A stretch of 37,558 bases of DNA, taken from positions 1 through 37,558 of the forward strand of contig JAILDK010000040.1 of the NCBI GenBank assembly GCA_024689485.1, read 5' to 3'. The DNA comes from Fibrobacter sp. (GTDB lineage Bacteria; Fibrobacterota; Fibrobacteria; Fibrobacterales; Fibrobacteraceae). The notes beneath the pieces are model-generated. The model saw only the letters and a program-made list of their open reading frames with translations, did no database searches and was not told where the DNA came from. Each line of letters starts with the position of its first letter. The stretch's first letter is position 1. A program made the position numbers and the translations under genes. Of the stretch, positions 31,375 through 37,558 are shown piece after piece.

Positions 31375-34300
31375 TTAATTCTTGCCTAGCGTGAAAACTT
31401 CGCGAAGTTCGTCGTCCGACATTTTTGTAATCCAATTTTCGCCGGTCGCGACTGTCATCTCGGAAATTTTCTTTTTGCTTTCGAGGATGTCGTTGATTTT
31501 TTCTTCAAAGGTGTCTTTGGTGATCAAGCGGTGAACGATCACGCGACGGTTCTGGCCGATACGGTAAGCTCGGTCCGTCGCCTGGGCTTCCACGGCGGGA
31601 TTCCACCACAAATCATAATGGATGACCTGCGAAGCGGCGGTCAAATTGAGGCCCGTGCCGCCCGCCTTGAGCGAAAGAATCAACACGCGGCGATCCGGAT
31701 CCTTTTCGAATTCGTCAATCGCCTTTCCACGGGCACCGATCGACATTCCACCGTGATAAAAAAGCGCTTCCGTCTTGAGCTTGGAATGGAGAACCTTTTG
31801 CAAGATTTCGCCCATTTCCGTAAACTGCGTAAACACAAGAACCTTTTCGTCGGTATCGAGAATGGAACCTACGATGTCGAGGAACAGTTCCATTTTGCCG
31901 GAAAGCGCCGGATCCGTTTTGCCGTCCTTTAAGTATTGCGACGGATGGTTGCAAATCTGCTTTAAGGCGGTAATCAGGCGAAGCACGGCGGCACTGCGTT
32001 CGAATTTATCTTCCGCATTTTCCAGGTCGAATTCGCCGAGCTTTTGCATGATGCTGTTGAACGTATCGTTGTACAGCTTTTCCTGTTCGGGCGAAAGACT
32101 TGCCCACTCGTTCTGTTCGAGTTTTTCGGGAAGGTCCGCGATAATCGACTTGTCCGTTTTGAGGCGGCGCAGTAAAAAGGGTGCTGTGACCTTGCGGAAG
32201 AGTTCCGCGCAATGCTTGTTCGCGCGTTCTTGAATCGGCCTTTCGAATTCTTCGTGGAAAGATTTTGCACTGCCAAAGAAGCCGCGGTTGCAAAAGTCCA
32301 TGATGCTCCAGAATTCCATCAAACGGTTTTCCACCGGAGTTCCGCTCATCGCGATTTTCACATGGGCGTTCAAGGCTCTCACCGCGCGGCTCTGCGAAGT
32401 TCCCGCATTCTTGATGTTCTGCGCTTCATCGATGACCACGAGCTGCCAGTTCACATCGGTCAGCTTTTCCTGATCGGAACGGAGAACGCCATAGGTTGTC
32501 ACAAAGATATCCGCATTCACACCTTCAACGTTGCGGTTCGAACCGTGATAAATGCAAACCTTTAACCCCGGCGCAAACTTCGCGAGTTCCCTTTTCCAGT
32601 TTTGCAAAAGGCCCGTGGGAACGACAACGATCGCTTTGCGCTCGTCAAAGGCTCCATCGTTTTTCATCTGCTGCAAGAGCGTAATCACCTGGAGCGTTTT
32701 ACCAAGGCCCATGTCGTCGGCAATGATACTTCCAAATCCGAGCTTGGAATTGCCGAGCATCCACGCAAAGCCTCGGCGCTGATACGGGCGCAGGTTCGCC
32801 TGGATTTCTGCGGGCACCGGAATCGAAGATTCGTTTTCTTCTTTAAGCTTGTGAATTTCTTCGAGCGCTTCCGGCGCAATTTCCACCGAGAGCCCTTCGA
32901 ATTCGCCGGCGAGCGCGATCTGCAAAACTTTGATCGCAGGCACCTTGAAGCGGTCACGCAGACCGTCCTTCAACTGTTTTACATCGGACGGGGTGACGTA
33001 AAAATACTGGCCTTCAAAATAGAGCAGGTCTTTCGACTTTTCGTACAGCTCCATGAACTGTTTGCCGTCCATCACCTTTTCGCCGATGACCACGGACCAG
33101 TTCAAACGCAAAAGGTTTTCCAGTCGGCAGAATCCCGCCTGCGCCTTTTCTTCGGAACGCACAATCTGCGGATGCGGCACGCCGCGAACGACCCGTTCAA
33201 TTCCCGCCGGCAGGTTCATGCCGATGCACAAAGCGCGGAACAGCGGAACGGATTCATTCAAAAAGCGAATCAGGTTTTCACCGGAAAGATGGATGTTGTC
33301 GATTGCCTTCTGCGAAACGTATTCATCATAACCTGGCAAAAAGTTTTGCATCGGCTGCACAGACCGCAAAACGAGTCCGCGTTTTTCCGCCGGGAATTCC
33401 CGTGTCCATAGTTTGGAATAAGGATGCGCCTTGTTCAAATCGCGATCCAAAAAATCCAGATCGACATCGACCTTTCCAAAGCCCGCATCGGCGCCGTTCA
33501 CCACCGGCAAATATTTTGCATTTGAAAGTTCATAGCCGGCGAGCCATTTTTCGATTTCCAAAATATCGTCCGCGGCGTCGCCCGAATAATCGAGGGTCGC
33601 GTTTCCAAAAAAGGCGTACAGGCGGCTGTCTTTAAACTTTTTTTCGGGATCAATGCGGCGCATATAAATGGAAAGGATCGCGATCACGAGCATTTCCGCC
33701 GAATTCTGCGTCATCTGCTTCGGAGGTTCCATTTCGCTCCGCACAAATTTCGCCGGCATCCAAGCCTGCAAACGCGCGATCGCCCCGTGGACTTCGGGAA
33801 TGGACTTGAGCGGAAGCCAAAAGAATCGCGCCACCTTTTTATCGAGCGCAAAAAGCTTGGGATAAACCGATCCGCGGTTCAGAATTTCTAAAGCGGTCTG
33901 ACGGGCGTAATCCAAAAGCCTGAACGAAACATCTGCCTTGCTCATTCCCGTCGGCCCTTCCACGGACACCGCGTCCACGGCCCATTCGAGAGGAATCTTG
34001 CCGAACATCCAAAGGTCCGTTCCCGCGTAACGGACAAGTCCCCCTTCCGAAAGGTCCACCGATTTTTCCGGGTAACGTTCAAAACTTTCCGCAAACAGTT
34101 CGAGGCACGTTTCGCGATAAAGGTTCACAAATTCTTCAGGGAAAGCCGCATTCGGCGAAACGGCATTCACCAGCGCCTTGCGCGCGTCCACGATGTTCGC
34201 CGATTCATATTCCGGGACTTCGGAAAGTTCTTCCGAGCCTTCGAGGGGAACGTGGATAAACTTTTCCGCAAAGACGGGAAGGGTCGTTTTACCGCTTTCC

Positions 34301-34818
34301 ACGGGAAGCTCTTCTTCCCACGCAGCCTGCGTACACTGTTCCGCGAGCTGGCAAACATCCATGCCGCGGACAGTGAAAATCGTGAACGGATCCTTGTCGA
34401 TCTTTTTACCGACACCGTGCAAAGCCGCGTAAGCGTGATTGCACATGCCGCGCATTCCACAGCTGCATTTGACCGAAAATTTGACGCCCGCGCCGGGGAC
34501 CATTTTAAGACCCTGTTCCTTGGCAAAGTCGAGAGCCTCTTTCGGTTCCAGATGGTGCGCAAGGGATCCTGCGAGTTCCGGATTCTTTTTTAATCCGTCC
34601 ATCAGCAGGGTTTCTTCTTCCTCGGAAAAGCGCGACATCATGAGTTCCACATTCTGCGTGCTCCAGGAGCCGTCTACAATGCGAGCCTTAACAGTGCGCC
34701 CCGAAATCTTGACGTCGGCGGCACGGGCCGCGGAGTGCGAATAGACCGCAAAAGAACGCTCCACCGCGCTGCGCCATTCATCGCCCCAAGGGGTTCGTTT
34801 TACGGAATCCGTTGCCAT
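31375..34818 (-). CDS. SNF2-family helicase with N-terminal SWIM zinc finger
   Basis: An 1147-residue protein. The SWIM zinc finger at residues 118-128 reads CSCGMRGMCNH (C-x-C-x5-C-x-H). A long region of unknown fold spans about 150-640. The SNF2 ATPase then shows DDMGLGKTLQ (Walker A, about 700), the DEAQ box (about 795) and SGTPVENRLMEFWS. The helicase C-terminal domain contains LSLKAGGTGLNLTAAS and QATDRAYRIGQNRRVIVHRLI. Such proteins translocate on double-stranded DNA and remodel DNA-protein complexes. Bacterial versions are associated with transcription recycling (RapA-like) or defence; nothing next to this gene indicates which. The promoter is leaderless-type. Confidence 0.93.
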   Translation of the reverse strand: MATDSVKRTPWGDEWRSAVERSFAVYSHSAARAADVKISGRTVKARIVDGSWSTQNVELMMSRFSEEEETLLMDGLKKNPELAGSLAHHLEPKEALDFAKEQGLKMVPGAGVKFSVKCSCGMRGMCNHAYAALHGVGKKIDKDPFTIFTVRGMDVCQLAEQCTQAAWEEELPVESGKTTLPVFAEKFIHVPLEGSEELSEVPEYESANIVDARKALVNAVSPNAAFPEEFVNLYRETCLELFAESFERYPEKSVDLSEGGLVRYAGTDLWMFGKIPLEWAVDAVSVEGPTGMSKADVSFRLLDYARQTALEILNRGSVYPKLFALDKKVARFFWLPLKSIPEVHGAIARLQAWMPAKFVRSEMEPPKQMTQNSAEMLVIAILSIYMRRIDPEKKFKDSRLYAFFGNATLDYSGDAADDILEIEKWLAGYELSNAKYLPVVNGADAGFGKVDVDLDFLDRDLNKAHPYSKLWTREFPAEKRGLVLRSVQPMQNFLPGYDEYVSQKAIDNIHLSGENLIRFLNESVPLFRALCIGMNLPAGIERVVRGVPHPQIVRSEEKAQAGFCRLENLLRLNWSVVIGEKVMDGKQFMELYEKSKDLLYFEGQYFYVTPSDVKQLKDGLRDRFKVPAIKVLQIALAGEFEGLSVEIAPEALEEIHKLKEENESSIPVPAEIQANLRPYQRRGFAWMLGNSKLGFGSIIADDMGLGKTLQVITLLQQMKNDGAFDERKAIVVVPTGLLQNWKRELAKFAPGLKVCIYHGSNRNVEGVNADIFVTTYGVLRSDQEKLTDVNWQLVVIDEAQNIKNAGTSQSRAVRALNAHVKIAMSGTPVENRLMEFWSIMDFCNRGFFGSAKSFHEEFERPIQERANKHCAELFRKVTAPFLLRRLKTDKSIIADLPEKLEQNEWASLSPEQEKLYNDTFNSIMQKLGEFDLENAEDKFERSAAVLRLITALKQICNHPSQYLKDGKTDPALSGKMELFLDIVGSILDTDEKVLVFTQFTEMGEILQKVLHSKLKTEALFYHGGMSIGARGKAIDEFEKDPDRRVLILSLKAGGTGLNLTAASQVIHYDLWWNPAVEAQATDRAYRIGQNRRVIVHRLITKDTFEEKINDILESKKKISEMTVATGENWITKMSDDELREVFTLGKN

Positions 34819-34995
34819 CGCGCCAAAGATAGTAAATTAGTGCACGGATGTACATTGAAATTATTCAAGCAAATACTCCAAACTGAAATAAAATCCACAG
34901 CTCTAACGCGAGCCGCCCCATTGACCCCAAGTAAATTTTTTTTACATTCCATAATGTGGAGGAATGAAATTTTATTCCAACGGGAGGGTTTATAA
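34819..34995. promoter_or_regulatory. Divergent intergenic region, SNF2 helicase / FISUMP lipoprotein
   Basis: On the minus strand TATCTT at 34831-34826 predicts a start at 34819, one base before the SNF2 ATG. On the plus side the lipoprotein has a proper leader, with GGGAGG at about 34981-34986 before the ATG. Between them ATTCC and GGAAT alternate three times within 34947-34980, forming small nested inverted repeats that could be a hairpin or an operator. The plus-strand promoter cannot be fixed. Confidence 0.4.
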
Positions 34996-35715
34996 ATGTT
35001 CCATACTAGACTAAACCTGCTGATTTGCCTATTTGCTGTCATTCCTTTTTTGGCAGCCTGTGACGACGGGAAAAAAGAAGTCATCACGGGGATCGATGTA
35101 AGCGAATACGACGCCAGCGCCGAACTTTTGCTCGATTTGCGCGACAACAAAAGCTATAAAACGGTCACCATCGGAAAGCAGACCTGGATGGCGCAAAACA
35201 TGAATTTCGAAACGGCAAACAGTTTTTGCTTTTTTGAAACTCAGGAAAACTGCAACGCATACGGCAGGCTTTACACCTGGGCCGCTGTCATGGATTCCGC
35301 AGGCGTCTATTCGAGCAACAGCAAGGGCTGCGGCTACGCCAAATCCTGCAAGGCCAAGACTCCTATCCGCGGAATATGCCCTAGAGGCTGGCACGTTCCG
35401 ACCCGTGAAGAATTCGAAACGCTGATCAACACCGTGGGCGGCGACGCGATTGCCGGCAAGGTGCTCAAGGCGGCAAAGGGCTGGGACAACGGCGGTAACG
35501 GAACAGACGCATTCGGCTTTTCGGCACAAGCGGGCGGCGAACGTTACTACTTCGGCGACTTCAGCAACCAGGGCGTTGTATCCAGCCTTTGGAGCGTGAC
35601 CGAAGAAAACGACGCATTCGCCTACGACATGTATCTGAATGCGGACTTCAACAACGCCGTGATTGCAAACCTCAGCAAGTACAGCGCCCAATCCCTCCGC
35701 TGCGTCAAGAATTAA
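34996..35715 (+). CDS. FISUMP-domain lipoprotein
   Basis: A 239-residue lipoprotein with a signal peptide ending FLAAC and the lipidated Cys at residue 22. After a short linker, residues 48-239 are a FISUMP (Fib_succ_major) domain: YKTVTIGKQTWMAQNMNFE, YGRLYTWAAVMDSAG, CPRGWHVPTREEFETLI, GWDNGGNGTDAFGFSAQAGG and a final SAQSLRCVKN. Conserved cysteines suggest disulfides. The function of the domain is unknown; it is highly expanded in Fibrobacter. GGGAGG lies 9 nt upstream of the ATG. It converges with apt, with a single base between the stop codons. Confidence 0.9.
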   Translation: MFHTRLNLLICLFAVIPFLAACDDGKKEVITGIDVSEYDASAELLLDLRDNKSYKTVTIGKQTWMAQNMNFETANSFCFFETQENCNAYGRLYTWAAVMDSAGVYSSNSKGCGYAKSCKAKTPIRGICPRGWHVPTREEFETLINTVGGDAIAGKVLKAAKGWDNGGNGTDAFGFSAQAGGERYYFGDFSNQGVVSSLWSVTEENDAFAYDMYLNADFNNAVIANLSKYSAQSLRCVKN

Positions 35716-35716
35716 A

Positions 35717-36241
35717 TCAATGCCCGGGGAACTGCGTGAGCGACGAAATATCGTACTTGCGCAGGCGTTCCCTACCGTTCAAGTCTAAAAGCTCGATCAC
35801 GAAAAGGCATTTGACCACGACGCCGCCCAGGGATTCCACAAGTTTCACGGCTGCTTCCGCGGTACCACCCGTGGCGAGCAAATCGTCGACAATCACAATC
35901 TTTTGGCCAGGCTTGACCGCATCCTTGTGAATTTCAATCGTCGCCGTTCCATATTCTAAATCGTAAGACTGCTCCACCGTTTCCCGGGGGAGCTTTCCTT
36001 TTTTGCGGACCGGAATAAACGCCTTTCCAAAATGCGCGGCAATCGGAGTGCCAAACAAAAATCCGCGAGCTTCAAGCCCTGCGACCGCATCAAATTCAAC
36101 GCCTTCCAGCGCACGGTAAAGGGAGTCGAGCGTCAAGCGCAAGCCTTCCGCATTGTCCAAAATTCCCGTCACATCCCGAAACAAGACTCCCGGCTTAGGG
36201 AAGTCTGGAATACTCTTAATGTAGTCTTCGATCTTTTGCAT
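35717..36241 (-). CDS. apt: Adenine phosphoribosyltransferase
   Basis: A 174-residue purine-salvage enzyme forming AMP from adenine and PRPP. The family opening DYIKSIPDFPKPGVLFRDVTGIL, the segment GLEARGFLFGTPIA, and RKKGKLPRETVEQSYDLEYGT are all present. The PRPP motif is VIVDDLLATGGTA at about residues 119-131. The length is typical. TATATT at 36254-36249 predicts transcription starting one base before the ATG. Confidence 0.97.
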   Translation of the reverse strand: MQKIEDYIKSIPDFPKPGVLFRDVTGILDNAEGLRLTLDSLYRALEGVEFDAVAGLEARGFLFGTPIAAHFGKAFIPVRKKGKLPRETVEQSYDLEYGTATIEIHKDAVKPGQKIVIVDDLLATGGTAEAAVKLVESLGGVVVKCLFVIELLDLNGRERLRKYDISSLTQFPGH

Positions 36242-36254
36242 GGTTTACAATATA
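36242..36254 (-). promoter_or_regulatory. -10 element predicting a near-leaderless apt transcript
   Basis: TATATT on the minus strand (36254-36249) predicts transcription start at 36242, one base before the apt ATG. There is no Shine-Dalgarno sequence between the two. Confidence 0.5.
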
Positions 36255-36312
36255 AAAAACGTTCAGCGATCATCCAGATTTTGCACACGCTTAAGAAGCA
36301 AGCGACGAAAAT

Positions 36313-36829
36313 TTACCGACGGATTAAAAGCCGCTGGGATGCCCCGCAGAGAAACGACTTTTCGCCCAGCAAGCCGTAATCCAGGAATACGTAACGTCCG
36401 TGAAATTTGCGGTTCGACCGGTTAATTTTCAAGACCGCCAAATCGCCTTTCAACACGGTCATAAGCATATATTGACCTCAAGTTGTTTTTTGAACCAAAT
36501 TCGCTTGTTTCGGAGGCTTTTACTTGTATCGAGGTCAATTTTTCTGATCTCGATAACTTTACCATTTCTTCACTGTTTAATTGAAAACGGAAATCCTCGG
36601 CAAATTTTTCGATATTATTCTTAACTTGCCGATTGAATCTCTTGGTCGTATATCCATAAATTTCCGCCAACTCGGCGTCAAGCATCACCTTGACTCCGCG
36701 AATCGTACAAATTCGAGACTTGAGGAAAGCTTCGTCTATCAGGGAAAATTCAGGCTCTTCAGGCGGAACGGTTTCGAGAACCTTGTCCGGCACAATTCTT
36801 TGAAGAGTATAAAGAAAAAATTCGAGCAT
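36313..36829 (-). pseudogene. Decayed ORF6N-domain DNA-binding protein
   Basis: The open part (36829-36422, 135 residues) has an ORF6N domain: ICTIRGVKVMLDAELAEIYGYTTKRFNRQVKNNIEKFAEDFRFQL. It then degenerates and stops at 36422. In another minus-strand frame, 36477-36313, the sequence reads YMLMTVLKGDLAV, then NRKFHGRYVFLDYGLLGEKSFLCGAS, then a stop. These look like the middle and the extreme C-terminus of longer ORF6N proteins, which carry 'YMLMTVLKGDLA' and 'FHDRY..DY....E.I..CGASSKD' far apart. The gene seems to have lost most of its central part and its frame. ORF6N proteins are common on phages and accessory islands. Confidence 0.7.
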
Positions 36830-36978
36830 TAAAACTTTGTTATCAGTATTGTTCCGAGGTAACAGGGCATATTTTCTATCTGCCAGTATTGAAGGAGGAT
36901 AAATGGCAAATCACAAGATTTATCAATGGCGACGAAACGACACTTTCTGAGGAAGCCTTTTTGAAGAGCTTTGAGTAA
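36787..36978 (+). pseudogene. Coding-like gene fragment of unknown origin
   Basis: The plus-strand frame ending in TAA at 36976-36978 is open back to a TGA at 36721 and contains no methionine. Its last 60 residues look like real protein: FFEEYKEKIRALKLCYQYC, then GHIFYLPVLKEDKWQITRF, then NGDETTLSEEAFLKSFE. No start codon or Shine-Dalgarno sequence fits, and its left part overlaps the ORF6N remnant on the other strand. It is most easily read as the C-terminal remnant of a gene cut by rearrangement. No family is recognised. Confidence 0.35.
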
Positions 36979-37036
36979 ACCCAGAGCGTTGCGGGGCCGG
37001 CACCTGAGCCTCCCGCTCGAAAGGGTCGCAATTGCG
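36979..37036. other. GC-rich intergenic stretch with small inverted repeats
   Basis: Between the fragment and the DUF4143 gene stop. GCGGG (36991-36995) can pair with CCCGC (37012-37016), and CGCAATTGCG (37027-37036) is a perfect palindrome flanked by GGGT and ACCC. Neither is followed by a T-run, so they are not clear terminators. Confidence 0.35.
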
Positions 37037-37558
37037 TCACCCCAAAGAAATCAAACTATTCGGCTCCATCAAGAAATCAATGACATTCATGGTTAAAATT
37101 CCATTTTCGTCATAGAAGGCCGGCACAAAATCCTTTGTGACGACGATTTTCTTGAACGAATCCCGAACCGTCTTGAAGGGCCTAATTTCCTGGACCCTCT
37201 TTTCGTTGTCGGGCAATGAAAATGCCGACTGAATGTAGTAACGCTCCGACCCTAGATTACAGACAAAATCTATTTCAAGGTTCTTGCGGGAAACAGAACC
37301 GCTCTCATTCTTTTGCGCAAGTTCCACCACGCCAACATCTACGTTGAAACCGCGATACAGCAGTTCATTGTATATGGCGTTCTCCATCAGGTGCGTTTCC
37401 TCGAACTGTCTAAAATTCAGCCTCGCATTTCGCAGGCCCAAATCCGCAAAGTAGAACTTCTTCGGAGCTCCGATATACCGTTTGCCCTTGATGTCATAAC
37501 GCGAGGCCGAACTTATCAGGAAAGCATCTTCCAGATAATCGATAAATTTCGCTACGGT
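37037..37558 (-). CDS. DUF4143-containing ATPase, C-terminal part (runs off the window)
   Basis: The last 173 residues of a gene whose 5' end is beyond 37558. The visible part begins with a helix TVAKFIDYLEDAFLISSAS, followed by RYIGAPKKFYFADLGLRNAR, LMENAIYNELLYRGFNVDVG and NLEIDFVCNLGSERYYIQSAF. This is the DUF4143 (restriction-endonuclease-like) C-terminal domain that accompanies an N-terminal AAA+ ATPase in a large, often multicopy family of accessory proteins; the I-D-F and later Q residues fit the nuclease-like core. The ATPase half is not in view. The stop codon is the TGA at 37039-37037. Confidence 0.85.
   Translation of the reverse strand, partial: TVAKFIDYLEDAFLISSASRYDIKGKRYIGAPKKFYFADLGLRNARLNFRQFEETHLMENAIYNELLYRGFNVDVGVVELAQKNESGSVSRKNLEIDFVCNLGSERYYIQSAFSLPDNEKRVQEIRPFKTVRDSFKKIVVTKDFVPAFYDENGILTMNVIDFLMEPNSLISLG

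Noticed and set aside
36903-36950. 15-codon ORF with a strong GGAGG Shine-Dalgarno sequence
   Set aside because: It is too short and lies inside the better-supported coding-like frame ending at 36978.
36991-37016. GC hairpin near the DUF4143 gene stop
   Set aside because: There is no T-run on either strand, so it is not called a terminator.
1-37558. CRISPR arrays, rRNA genes, riboswitches, insertion sequences, attachment sites, replication origin
   Set aside because: I looked for regular direct repeats, rRNA-like blocks, transposase motifs, long inverted repeats and conserved riboswitch cores in the intergenic gaps and saw none; gaps are mostly under 200 nt.

Overview
The window reads as bacterial chromosome from a Fibrobacter-type organism (phylum Fibrobacterota). 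The best marker is a pair of lipoproteins carrying the Fibrobacter succinogenes major paralogous (FISUMP) domain at 20329-21228 and 34996-35715. A serine-rich SPOR protein, secreted proteins with lamin-tail and YPNP-type C-terminal domains, and futalosine-pathway menaquinone genes are compatible with that. Most of the window is housekeeping core genome. I see no rRNA, CRISPR array, prophage, insertion sequence or integron. The right end (36.3-37.5 kb) is the only clearly accessory patch.

Layout. 0-3.7 kb: a deacetylase-like gene on the minus strand, divergent from a HAD phosphatase, miaB and a SPOR protein. 3.7-7.7 kb: tRNA-Leu(CAA), a membrane protein, panD, then an overlapping unit of LytR_C lipoprotein, rsfS (with a histone-H1-like extension) and argS. 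7.7-12.8 kb: mqnC, an SRPBCC-like protein, a UbiD-family menaquinone decarboxylase and a secreted putative metalloprotease. 12.8-19.4 kb, minus strand: ribD, an orphan PAS membrane protein, a secreted protein, a lamin-tail protein, an M23 endopeptidase and a choice-of-anchor-I propeller. 19.4-25.2 kb, plus strand: a CDF transporter with a MORN/FISUMP lipoprotein, purU, a membrane protein, pyrE, a lipoprotein and an outer-membrane-like protein. 25.2-28.8 kb, minus strand: an AT-rich lipoprotein, a Na/Pi symporter and coaE. 28.8-36.2 kb: purC (+), putP and an SNF2-SWIM helicase (-), a FISUMP lipoprotein (+) and apt (-). 36.3-37.6 kb: a decayed ORF6N gene, an orphan coding-like fragment, and the C-terminal part of a DUF4143-type ATPase gene running off the window.

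The most striking pattern is in the promoters. Almost every gene that opens a transcription unit has a TAnATT-like -10 hexamer placed so that transcription should start 0-4 nt before the start codon, with no Shine-Dalgarno sequence. Genes inside operons mostly carry good Shine-Dalgarno sequences. This predicts widespread leaderless mRNAs. coaE and purC share a symmetric bidirectional promoter in which the two -10 boxes are 2 bp apart. Nucleotide metabolism (purU, pyrE, purC, apt) and cofactor synthesis (panD, coaE, ribD, menaquinone genes) recur across the window but are scattered, not in one regulon-like cluster.
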